Source: Pseudomonas fortuita (GTDB lineage Bacteria; Pseudomonadota; Gammaproteobacteria; Pseudomonadales; Pseudomonadaceae). From it: a DNA stretch of 64,000 nucleotides. This document shows, piece by piece, positions 42,403 to 50,530 of the stretch. The notes below the pieces were generated by a model, which did no database searches, was not told where the DNA came from, and worked only from the letters and a program-made list of their open reading frames with translations. The first letter of the stretch is position 1. Each line of letters opens with the position of its first letter. Where the stretch lies: positions 2,273,501 through 2,337,500 of the forward strand of contig NZ_CP114035.2 in assembly GCF_026898135.2 (NCBI RefSeq), in the 5' to 3' direction. A program made the translations under genes and the position numbers.

Positions 42403-43356
42403 TTACGCCGCCGTGATGGTGACCCAGAAACGCGTACGCACCTGTACCTGCACCGGCAGCGACGTGGTCAGCGCGCGCAGGATCTGGTCGGTATCGTCGA
42501 GCCGGTAGGTGCCGCTGATACGCAGCCCTGCCACGGCTGGCGCGCAGCGCAGCCAGCCCGGGCGGTAGCGTGAAAGGTTGCTGATGAAGGCGTCGAGGCG
42601 CTGATCATTGGCAATCAGCAAGCCGCGGCCCCAGGCATCTGCGGCCAGGGGGACGGGTTCCAGCGCGGCGAAGCCTTGCTCATTGAAGCGACAACGCTCG
42701 CCACTGTTTACCAGCAGGGTCTGGCCCGAGCTCAGGGTTACACGGGCCTGCCGGGCAAATACCTCCAGGCTGCTGCCGTCATCGAACAGCCGCAGGGCAA
42801 AGCGGCTTTCGCCGGCTTCGACCGTGCCGTTTCGGGTGCTGACCCTGCAGTGCTGGCGCGCCGGCACAGCGACCATGACTTCACCTTGGCGCAGGCGCAA
42901 GCGCGCAGGGTCGAGCGCGTCATCCACATCGACCGCAGAGGCGGTATTGAGCATCAGCTTGGTGCCATTGTTCAGCATCAGCGAGCGCTGTTCGCCCACC
43001 CCGGTGCGCAGGTCTGCCAACACTGCAGACTGCTTGACCTCGCGGTACCCCCCCAGGCCCAGCGCGCCGCCGCCCAGCAGCAGCAAGCCTGCCTTGACCA
43101 CCCGCCGACGGCTGGCGTTGCGGTCATGCGCTGCCAGCGCCAACACCCGTGCCGATGCCGGGTTTTCGCTTGCTGCCATGCGCGTTTGCAGGCGCTCGGC
43201 CTGCTGCCAGGCCCAGGCATTGACGGGCGTTGCATTCAGCCACAGTTGCCAGGCCGAGTAATCACTGGCCTGCACCTCACCGCTGTTGAGCTGGCTGAAC
43301 CAGTGCGCGGCCTGGCGTAGCGAGGCCAGTTGCTCGGCGTTCAGGTTCATGCTCAC
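42403..43356 (-). CDS. FecR-type anti-sigma regulator
   Basis: The 317-aa protein has the N-terminal DUF4880 part (LRQAAHWFSQLNSGEVQASDYSAWQLWLNA) and one membrane segment with a twin-arginine-like lead (SRRRVVKAGLLLLGGGALGLGG, near residue 85). The periplasmic FecR domain has TGVGEQRSLMLNNGTKLMLNTASAVD. The GTG start at 43356 overlaps the sigma gene stop (GTGA); an ATG two codons later at 43350 is equally possible. It would relay the signal from the receptor at 39868 to the sigma factor at 43353. Confidence 0.9.
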   Translation of the reverse strand: MSMNLNAEQLASLRQAAHWFSQLNSGEVQASDYSAWQLWLNATPVNAWAWQQAERLQTRMAASENPASARVLALAAHDRNASRRRVVKAGLLLLGGGALGLGGYREVKQSAVLADLRTGVGEQRSLMLNNGTKLMLNTASAVDVDDALDPARLRLRQGEVMVAVPARQHCRVSTRNGTVEAGESRFALRLFDDGSSLEVFARQARVTLSSGQTLLVNSGERCRFNEQGFAALEPVPLAADAWGRGLLIANDQRLDAFISNLSRYRPGWLRCAPAVAGLRISGTYRLDDTDQILRALTTSLPVQVQVRTRFWVTITAA

Positions 43357-43883
43357 TGGCCATGGCCAAGGCTGTAGATCATGCAGTGCTCGGCGGCCTT
43401 GGCAATGTAGCGGCGCACGCTGACTTCGGAAACACCCAGCTGGATGGCGATGTGCTTGTAGGGCATGCCGTCGATCTGCGAAAGCAGAAATGCTTCACGT
43501 ACCTTGGGCCCGAGCGAAGCCAGCATGGCGTCGAGTTCGAACAAGGTTTGCAGCAAGGCCAAACGTTGCTCTGGTGAGATGTCCAGTGCTTCGGGTTGCT
43601 CGGCGAGCACCTGAAGCCAGGCCCTTTCCAGGTGCACCCGGCGCAGGTGATCGATCATCAGGCGGCGAGCGATGGTCGCCAGGTAGCCTTTGGGTTCGCG
43701 TACGGCGGCGAGCTTGACGGCGGCGTCGGCGGCAGACATGACACGCACGAACACATCCTGGACCAGGTCCGCTGCCAGGTGGCTGCAGTTCACCCGCGGT
43801 TTCAGCCAGTTATGCAACCATTTGCTCTGGGCCCGGTACAGCTGGCTGACTTGAGAAGTGAACGCTACATCCGGGATGCTCAT
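43353..43883 (-). CDS. FecI-type ECF sigma factor
   Basis: The 176-aa protein carries sigma region 2 (LYRAQSKWLHNWLKPRVNCSHLAADLVQDVFVRVM) and region 4 (LASLGPKVREAFLLSQIDGMPYKHIAIQLGVSEVSVRRYIA). The ATG at 43883 gives MSIPDVAFTSQ and lies 28 bases from a Fur-like box; an in-frame start at 43925 would fall within that box. It heads a sigma/anti-sigma/receptor module transcribed leftward and mirrors the module at 35029-39161. Confidence 0.9.
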   Translation of the reverse strand: MSIPDVAFTSQVSQLYRAQSKWLHNWLKPRVNCSHLAADLVQDVFVRVMSAADAAVKLAAVREPKGYLATIARRLMIDHLRRVHLERAWLQVLAEQPEALDISPEQRLALLQTLFELDAMLASLGPKVREAFLLSQIDGMPYKHIAIQLGVSEVSVRRYIAKAAEHCMIYSLGHGQ

Positions 43884-43910
43884 CCGTGCCGCCTGAAAAT
43901 GCTTGCAAAT

Positions 43911-43929
43911 GTTAATGGTTCGCATTTTA
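43911..43929 (-). promoter_or_regulatory. Fur box upstream of the second ECF sigma gene
   Basis: The minus strand TAAAATGCGAACCATTAAC matches 13 of 19 positions of the Fur consensus, with the AATG and CATTA cores intact. Confidence 0.6.
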
Positions 43930-43980
43930 GGCAGAGTGTTTCAGGGTTTGCAATCACAGATCCCGTGCCGGCAATTCAGC

Positions 43981-46752
43981 TCAGGCAGAGGTAGCACGCC
44001 TGGCCGAATCAGCCTCACGCGCCTGGTTCTGCTTGTGCCTGCGCGCAAACAGCAGACGCAACAGGGTGTTCCAGCAGTAACCCACCAGCACCCCTCCGGC
44101 GAGTGCCAGGGCTACCTCGAACAACGGGTGCCTTAAAACATGGTCTGCCAGCGACTGGAACTGGAAATGCGTCAGGTAGATAAACAAGGTTGACGATGCG
44201 ATGACCGCACCCGCCCGTGCGACCAGGGCAGGCACTGGCACCGAGCGGAACCAGATAAGGGCCAGGATTGCTGGCAGGGCGATATCGACATAGCGCGAGA
44301 AAGCCTCCCAGCCAACGCCGGCAACCGCCATCAAATCCAGCTCGGCGACCACCAGCACGGCCACCGCGCTGGCTACCCACTTGCGCGCTGTGGTGTCGGC
44401 ATGGTGCACGGCCATGCCCAGCACCATGACCGCCAGGAAGTGCTGCGGTACCCGGTTGAGCAGCGCACTGGCGTCGAACACGAAGCGGTTGAGCAGCACA
44501 TCCAGCGCCACCAGCGCACAGGTTGCAATGATCAGGCAGCGGAACGGGTCGGCGAGGACGACCCGACGTACGCGCCTGATCGACAGCACGATACCGATGA
44601 TCACGATCATCTGTACCAGCACTTCGATGTACCAGTAATTGAACAGGCTCACCTCATTGGCCGGGAACCAGTTGGACACCAGAAGCAGTGATTGCCAGTG
44701 CAACCGGTCGAACACCAACTGGATCAGCGCGGTGTACAACAGCGTCGGCACCACAATGGCCGCCAGCGACCTGAGCAGCGTGCGGGCATCTCCGCGTTCG
44801 TCGATTGCCTTGAGCTGGAACCGCGCCAGGCTGATGCCGGACACCAGGAACAGCACAGACGTTTCGCCGACGATCAGCCAGTGGTCGAACTCGCTCAGGT
44901 GGCCGACCACGATCAGGATGATGGCGAGCATGCGCACGAACACCGGCATTTCCATCGACCGCAACGCGCCTTTGGGGGGCGCACTCAGCTCGGCCAGCTG
45001 GCACACCGGCAGCGTTTCCCAGCGCTGCGGCAGGTGGCCGATCAGCTCCTCCAGCACCCGCGAGGCCTGCACGAATGACAACGAGTCGCCCCCCAGTTCG
45101 ACAAAGCTCAACCTGGCGTCCAGGCGTGGCACCTGCAGAATGCGAGCCCAGGCCGAGCTCAGTTTTTCGGCCAGAGGGGACAAAGGTGGGTGGGCACTGT
45201 CGTCAAATGGCGCAGGCAGGGCGCGTTTGTCCACCTTGCCGTTAGGGGTGAGCGGCAGGGCGTCGAGGAACACGAATAGCGCTGGCACCATGTAGTCCGG
45301 CAACTGGCGTGTGAGCGCCTGGCGCAGGTCCTCGGCGGGTATGGGTTTTTGCCCAACGCAATAGGCAACCAGCCGGGGCGACGCACTGTCGCGGTTGGCC
45401 ACCACCACGCATTGGCCGATGAGCGGGTGACGGGTAATGGCGTTCTCGATTTCCGCCAGCTCGATGCGATGGCCACGGATTTTGACCTGGTTGTCACCGC
45501 GCCCCAGGAAACTGGCGCTGCCATCGGCCAGGTAGGTGCCCAGGTCACCGGTGCGATAACAGCGGTCGCCTGCGGCGCCGGTGAACGGGTTGGCGATGAA
45601 CGTGGCCTCGGTCAGCGCCGGGTCGCCCCAGTATCCCTGCGACAGGTAGGGGCTGCGGATCAGGATTTCACCGGTTTCGCCCACGCTGACCAACTGGTTG
45701 GTCGAGTCGACCACCAGCAGCTGCGCATTGGCGATGCCTTTGCCCAAGGGCACCCGGGTACTGTCCGAATCAGGGTCGAGGGTATGGAAGGCCATGGCTT
45801 GTGGCGTTTCCGTGGTGCCATAGAAGTTCACGTTGACAGCATTGGGCGCAATGGCGCGGATGTGCTGGTACAGCGCCGGGCTGAGCGCATCGCCGCCCCA
45901 GAACAGGTAGCGCAGGTGTTCGAGTAGCTGGCCATTCAGGTGTGCGCCGGTTTCGATCAGCTTGCCCAGCGGCGGGGTGAGGTGGATCACGCTCACGCCG
46001 TGCTGGTGAATCCAGCCTGCCAGCCGTGCCGGGTCGGTCAGGGTCGACTGGGCGGGGCAGGCGAGGGTTGCGCCAATTGACAGGGGCGTGAACACGTCGC
46101 GGTACACCGGGTCATGGCCCAGACCGGAAAGCAGAGAGAAGGTGTCGGCCTGGGTGAAGCCATGCTGGCGCACATGCCAGTCGATGAAATGCACCAGGGG
46201 CGCGTGATGGGTAACGATACCCTTGGGTTCACCGGTGCTGCCCGAGGTGAAAGTGATGTAAGCCGGTTGCTCGGGGCTCACACTGGGCAGCGCGACGCAG
46301 TGGCAAGGGAAGGCTTGTAGTGCCTCGGCGGTGGTTTCCGGCACCGATATGACAAGGGGGCCGTTGGTATCGACGGATGCCTCGCCACAGCGCAAGACCA
46401 CAGCCGGCGTCAGTGTGCGGATGATCTGCCCGATGCGCGCGGGCGGGTAGGCGGCGTCGGCCACGGTGAAGGCCAGGCCGGCGCGCAGGCAGCCGAGCAT
46501 GGCGTACACCAGACCCGCGCCCCGGCTGGCGACGATAACCACACGATCGGCGCCACTGGCAGATTGTTCCAGCAGACAGGCGGCAATGCCCTGGCTGATC
46601 TGCGCCAGTTGGGCATAGCTGCAGGTGGTGTGCCGGGCCAGGATGGCGGTGGCATCCGGGCAGCGGCCGGCCTGCTCGAGGAAGGCGCAATGAATCGGCT
46701 GGTCGGCACGGTACTCCAGGCACAGCGTCGGGTTCGGGCGCAGGTCCGGCAT
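43981..46752 (-). CDS. Adenylation domain - carrier protein - membrane acyltransferase (acyltransferase 3) fusion
   Basis: The 923-aa protein joins three parts. Residues about 15-510 form an NRPS-type adenylation domain with A3 YITFTSGSTGEPKG, A5 FYGTTETP, A7 YRTGDLG, A8 GRGDNQVKIRGHRIEL and A10 NGKVDKRAL. A carrier domain follows with LGGDSLSF, where Ser557 would take phosphopantetheine. From about residue 610 to the end is a ten-helix acyltransferase-3 domain that begins with MPVFVRMLAIILIVVGHLSEF and its characteristic histidine. There is no condensation or thioesterase domain. The A4 region reads LGHDPVYRDVF and keeps the aspartate that pairs with an alpha-amino group, so an amino acid substrate is likely. 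It could activate an amino acid and transfer it onto a membrane acceptor. The ATG at 46752 is preferred; a GTG at 46797 is possible. Confidence 0.85.
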   Translation of the reverse strand: MPDLRPNPTLCLEYRADQPIHCAFLEQAGRCPDATAILARHTTCSYAQLAQISQGIAACLLEQSASGADRVVIVASRGAGLVYAMLGCLRAGLAFTVADAAYPPARIGQIIRTLTPAVVLRCGEASVDTNGPLVISVPETTAEALQAFPCHCVALPSVSPEQPAYITFTSGSTGEPKGIVTHHAPLVHFIDWHVRQHGFTQADTFSLLSGLGHDPVYRDVFTPLSIGATLACPAQSTLTDPARLAGWIHQHGVSVIHLTPPLGKLIETGAHLNGQLLEHLRYLFWGGDALSPALYQHIRAIAPNAVNVNFYGTTETPQAMAFHTLDPDSDSTRVPLGKGIANAQLLVVDSTNQLVSVGETGEILIRSPYLSQGYWGDPALTEATFIANPFTGAAGDRCYRTGDLGTYLADGSASFLGRGDNQVKIRGHRIELAEIENAITRHPLIGQCVVVANRDSASPRLVAYCVGQKPIPAEDLRQALTRQLPDYMVPALFVFLDALPLTPNGKVDKRALPAPFDDSAHPPLSPLAEKLSSAWARILQVPRLDARLSFVELGGDSLSFVQASRVLEELIGHLPQRWETLPVCQLAELSAPPKGALRSMEMPVFVRMLAIILIVVGHLSEFDHWLIVGETSVLFLVSGISLARFQLKAIDERGDARTLLRSLAAIVVPTLLYTALIQLVFDRLHWQSLLLVSNWFPANEVSLFNYWYIEVLVQMIVIIGIVLSIRRVRRVVLADPFRCLIIATCALVALDVLLNRFVFDASALLNRVPQHFLAVMVLGMAVHHADTTARKWVASAVAVLVVAELDLMAVAGVGWEAFSRYVDIALPAILALIWFRSVPVPALVARAGAVIASSTLFIYLTHFQFQSLADHVLRHPLFEVALALAGGVLVGYCWNTLLRLLFARRHKQNQAREADSARRATSA

Positions 46753-46867
46753 GATGGGTGAGGGCTCCGCATGAACGTTGGGGCTGGCTGGTAGCACAAC
46801 GCTAGTGCAGGGTGGCCGATGGCGCCAATGTTCAGCGGGATTGGGCGAGGCTTGTCGACAGTCGGGT

Positions 46868-46967
46868 GCGCTGTGCGCCCCAATCGCGGCACAAGCCCGC
46901 TCTCCTAGAACAGACCATGACTCATTGATCTGGCAGGGACTCTGTGGGAGCCCTGTCCGCTGCGATT
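46868..46967. repeat. Degenerate REP-like inverted pair
   Basis: gtgcgccccaatcgcggcacaagcccgctctcc near 46870-46905 and ctgtgggagccctgtccgctgcgattt near 46940-46967 resemble opposed REP halves with several mismatches. It lies just past the stop of the pirin gene (46968). Confidence 0.45.
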
Positions 46968-47666
46968 TCAGGCCACATCCACCAGCACGATCTCGCTGTC
47001 CTCGACGGCGGTGACCCGCAGCACTTCTTCCTGCTCGATCGCCACACCATCGCGCGCCTTGGCCCGCAGCCCATTGATCTCCACCAGCCCCTTGGCCGGC
47101 ACCAGGTAACCCCGGCGTGCGGCCTCAAAGCGATACTCGGCGGTTTCACCTGCACGCAAGGTGGCAGCTACCAGTCGGGCATCGGTACGAATCTGCAGGC
47201 TGTCTTCATCACCGGCACGGCCGCTGGCCAGGGTGACGAAGCCTTCGCCACGCTCGCCTTTGGGGAACGGCCGGCTACCCCACTGCGGTGCTTCACCCGT
47301 GCGCTCAGGCACAATCCAGATCTGGAAAATACGCGTGTCGACGTCTTCCAGGTTGTACTCGCTGTGCACGATGCCGCTACCGGCACTCATCACCTGCACG
47401 TCACCGGCCTCGGTGCGGCCTTTGTTACCCAGGCTGTCCTGATGGCTGATCGCGCCTTCACGCACATAGGTGATGATTTCCATGTCGCGGTGCGGGTGCG
47501 GCGGGAAGCCACTGCCAGCCGCGATCAGGTCGTCGTTCCATACACGCAGGTTGCCCCAGTGCATGCGCTGCGCGTCGTGGTACTCGGCGAACGAGAAATG
47601 GTGATGGGCATCGAGCCAGCCGTGGTTGGCGTGGCCAAGGCCTTCGAAGGGTCGCAGTTGCAGCAT
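46968..47666 (-). CDS. Pirin-family bicupin (quercetinase-like)
   Basis: The 232-aa protein is typical of bacterial pirins such as YhhW. The N-terminal cupin contains FPPHPHRDMEIITYVREG and SAGSGIVHSEYN, which supply the His-His-His-Glu metal site (His57, His59, a later His and Glu). The C-terminal cupin lacks clear ligands. Family members have quercetin 2,3-dioxygenase activity or act as redox-sensitive regulators. AAGGAG precedes the ATG. It is divergent from the helicase gene at 47886 with about 220 bases between. Confidence 0.92.
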   Translation of the reverse strand: MLQLRPFEGLGHANHGWLDAHHHFSFAEYHDAQRMHWGNLRVWNDDLIAAGSGFPPHPHRDMEIITYVREGAISHQDSLGNKGRTEAGDVQVMSAGSGIVHSEYNLEDVDTRIFQIWIVPERTGEAPQWGSRPFPKGERGEGFVTLASGRAGDEDSLQIRTDARLVAATLRAGETAEYRFEAARRGYLVPAKGLVEINGLRAKARDGVAIEQEEVLRVTAVEDSEIVLVDVA

Positions 47667-47885
47667 GATCGTGCTCCTTGAATCAGTGGAATGACGCCAT
47701 GATGCGCTAAAGAAACATCGAAAATAAGCGTAAATATCGGCTCAAAACAATCATATTGGTCGATATTATTTGTGCAGTGTTTGACTCGCTTCATCGCCTA
47801 ATCCACTGATCTGCAAGCATTCGCTGGCGATTTTCCGTCGATGCGGCGAACATGCCGGCTGTTTTTGTTTTTCAACGGAGTGACC

Positions 47886-50357
47886 GTGGCCCACGAGCAA
47901 CCCCAGGCCCCCGCCGACCTTACGCCGCCTGCACAACTGCCCTGGTTTCGCCGCCTGGCCGCCCGCCTGCTGGGGCGTGGCCTGACCCGCCTGCAAGCCC
48001 AGCATCGTGACTCCTGGTTCCTGGGCCACGCCACGGGCCAGCGCACTGGGCATGCCGACGGTGTGCGTGAGGGGTTCGAGCGCGGTCGGCTGGAGGGCTA
48101 TGAGGCTGGGCGCCAGGTACTGGTGATTCGCGATTCGCGCCCTGACACCGCTGCGGTACCCGGCCGGGACGACAACCTGTTCGACGACTGGCGCCTGCCG
48201 CTGACGGCCGAGCTGAAGAAACGCTTCAAGGCCGATGTCGCCCAGCGCCTGCCCGCCGAGGCGCAGCCCAGCGCCGCGCAGTGGAAGCTGATCTTCAGTG
48301 ACACCCCGTCTACCTGTGTAGTGGCCGGCGCCGGGGCAGGCAAGTCCACGTCGCTGGTGTTACGCATTCTGCTGCTGCGCCATTATCTGGGTTACGAACT
48401 GGACGCGATGACCGTGGTCACGTTCACCCGCGAGTCGCGCAAGGACTTCATCAAGCGCCTGCTGCAGGTGTTCGCCCTGTGGCAGATCAACCTGCAGCCG
48501 GCACAGGCGCGCGAGCTGGTGCGTACCTTCCATTCACGCATCCTGCCGCTGGTGCGCAGCCTGCCGGGTTTCGGCCAGGTACGCGCATTCGAAACCCTGG
48601 GCAACGAGATGCCTGCCGGGCGCGAAGCCGAGGCTGACAGTAACCCGTTCGACTTGCGCCTTAACGATGCCCAGCGCCAGCAACTTAACCAGTGCTACAG
48701 CGGCTTGCTGGGCGAGAGCCCGCGTTTTGCCGAGCTGGTAGGCCTGTTGCGCAGCGAAGCCTTGCAGCTGAAACCACTGGACCCGAACAACCCCGACGTA
48801 CAGAAGCGTGCACAGGTGACCCAATTGGCGGCCCAGCGCGACGAAGAACTGTGCGACGTGATCGAAGACCTGTGGTTCGCCGCCGGCGCCTGGCCGATCA
48901 AGGGCATAGAGCCTTGCCGCGAAACCGTGGATATCCGGGGCAGCCGCTTCCATGTGCATGGCCGCCTGGCTGGCCAAGGGCCTCTGGTCGTGCTGGGCTT
49001 CGACCCTGCCGAGAGCGCGCAGTACCAGCGCCCCGGGGCCAAGCTGGCAGTGCGTGCCGAGTGGGCGGTCAAGCGCACGCTGTTGCAGGCCTTTTGTGAT
49101 CGGCCGCTGATCTGGCTCGACAACTACGCCATGGCCCGGCGCCTGGCGGCTTCGCTGGCTGGCGATGCTGTGGCCGGCCCCGGGTTCGAGTACAAGGTCA
49201 AGGGTGAACTGGCCCCGGCGCCGTTGCTGGATGCCTTTGTCGGTGCGGCCAACTTCATCGAGAACCTTGGCCTGGACGTGAACAACGCGGTGGCGGCAAT
49301 GAGCTTTCCTTCCGGCGACAGCGATGCCTTGTTCTTCGAGGCCCTGGCGCTGTACTGGAAGGCACTGGAGGCACACCTGCTGGACCAGTCGCCGCCGGTG
49401 ATGAGCTACAACCGCATGTTCGCCCTGTTCGGCGAGAACAACCCGGAAAACCTTCAACTGCTGCCCGACCCGTTGTTGCGGCCTTTGGCTCACCTGATGA
49501 TCGATGAGTTCCAGGACGTGTCGCCGCAGATCGTCAGCTGGTTGCGTGCCAGCCTTGCAGAAATCCGCCGGCGTGGCCCCGCCATGCACACCGGGCGCCA
49601 TGCACAGCACTCGTCATTGCTTTGTGTGGGTGACGACTGGCAGTCGATCTATGGCTGGCGTGGCAGTTCGCCCAAGTATTTCATGGAGTTCAGCAAAGCC
49701 TTCCCGTCACCGGCCAGCACGCGGGTGATGCTGGTCGACAACTACCGCTGCCAGCAGCAGGTGATCGACGCGGCTGAGCACCTGGTCAAAGGGACCCCGG
49801 CAATTGCCGGCAAGAAAGCCCGCGCCAGCGGCCCGGCAGCCGGCTTGCCCTGCTCGCCGGTCAAGGTGTTCGACCGTGATGAGGCTGCCCTGGGCGAGAC
49901 GCTGATCGAGCACTACCAACGGGGCGAGACGGTCATGATGCTGTACCGCAAGGGCAGTGACAGGGCCTTGATGAGCGAGCACCTGCAAAGCGTGCTGCAC
50001 GCCGAGGCCGCATTGCCGGCCGAGCAGCGCCGGCTGCGACAGCTGACTTACCACAGTGCCAAGGGCTTGCAGGCCGATGCGGTGTTCATGTTGGGCGACT
50101 GCCATTACCTGACCAGCTCGCCTTACAAGAACCAGGTGTATCGCCAGGCCGGTCTGGGCAAGGCCGGTGACGCCCAGCCGTTCGATACGGCGCAGAAGGA
50201 CGAAGTGCAACGCCTGGCCTACGTGGCGGTGACGCGCGCAGTGCAGCACTGCTATTGGCATGTCGAGGCCGCCAATGGTGATGCGGCCGCTGCCCCGCGG
50301 GCGTCCAGCCAGGTGGATGGCAGGCAGGCCTTTTTCGAAGACCTGCGTGGGCAGTAG
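47886..50357 (+). CDS. UvrD/Rep-family superfamily 1 DNA helicase
   Basis: The 823-aa protein has SF1A helicase motifs: motif I VVAGAGAGKSTSL near residue 155, motif Ia VVTFTRES, motif II HLMIDEFQDVSP near residue 540, motif III LLCVGDDWQSIYGWRGS, motif IV VDNYRCQQQVI, and motif V/VI TYHSAKGLQADAVF and LAYVAVTRA near the end. The first 140 residues are not helicase; they contain a GHATGQRTGHADGVREG run and arginine-rich helices. The GTG at 47886 is chosen because ACGGAG lies five bases upstream. It is like HelD/UvrD-type accessory helicases, but no exact named match is claimed. Confidence 0.88.
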   Translation: MAHEQPQAPADLTPPAQLPWFRRLAARLLGRGLTRLQAQHRDSWFLGHATGQRTGHADGVREGFERGRLEGYEAGRQVLVIRDSRPDTAAVPGRDDNLFDDWRLPLTAELKKRFKADVAQRLPAEAQPSAAQWKLIFSDTPSTCVVAGAGAGKSTSLVLRILLLRHYLGYELDAMTVVTFTRESRKDFIKRLLQVFALWQINLQPAQARELVRTFHSRILPLVRSLPGFGQVRAFETLGNEMPAGREAEADSNPFDLRLNDAQRQQLNQCYSGLLGESPRFAELVGLLRSEALQLKPLDPNNPDVQKRAQVTQLAAQRDEELCDVIEDLWFAAGAWPIKGIEPCRETVDIRGSRFHVHGRLAGQGPLVVLGFDPAESAQYQRPGAKLAVRAEWAVKRTLLQAFCDRPLIWLDNYAMARRLAASLAGDAVAGPGFEYKVKGELAPAPLLDAFVGAANFIENLGLDVNNAVAAMSFPSGDSDALFFEALALYWKALEAHLLDQSPPVMSYNRMFALFGENNPENLQLLPDPLLRPLAHLMIDEFQDVSPQIVSWLRASLAEIRRRGPAMHTGRHAQHSSLLCVGDDWQSIYGWRGSSPKYFMEFSKAFPSPASTRVMLVDNYRCQQQVIDAAEHLVKGTPAIAGKKARASGPAAGLPCSPVKVFDRDEAALGETLIEHYQRGETVMMLYRKGSDRALMSEHLQSVLHAEAALPAEQRRLRQLTYHSAKGLQADAVFMLGDCHYLTSSPYKNQVYRQAGLGKAGDAQPFDTAQKDEVQRLAYVAVTRAVQHCYWHVEAANGDAAAAPRASSQVDGRQAFFEDLRGQ

Positions 50358-50394
50358 GCCAAAGCCTAAGCACTCCTGGGCCTGCTTTGCAGCC

Positions 50395-50482
50395 CCTCGC
50401 GGGCACGCCCGGTCCCACAGCTTCCCAAATGTGCAGTCCCTGTGGGAGCGGGCGTGCCCGCGAAGGGCCGCAAAGCGGCCCC
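50395..50482. repeat. Inverted REP pair followed by a GC hairpin terminator
   Basis: cctcgcgggcacgcccggtc at 50395 is mirrored by gagcgggcgtgcccgcgaagg ending near 50466. GGGCCGC-AAA-GCGGCCC (50465-50481) follows. It lies between convergent genes, the helicase (50357) and the first NEL protein (50531). Confidence 0.8.
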
Positions 50483-50530
50483 AAATGGCGTGACTGAGAG
50501 GCTTCAGGTGAACCTGTTCAAATGAGAGGC

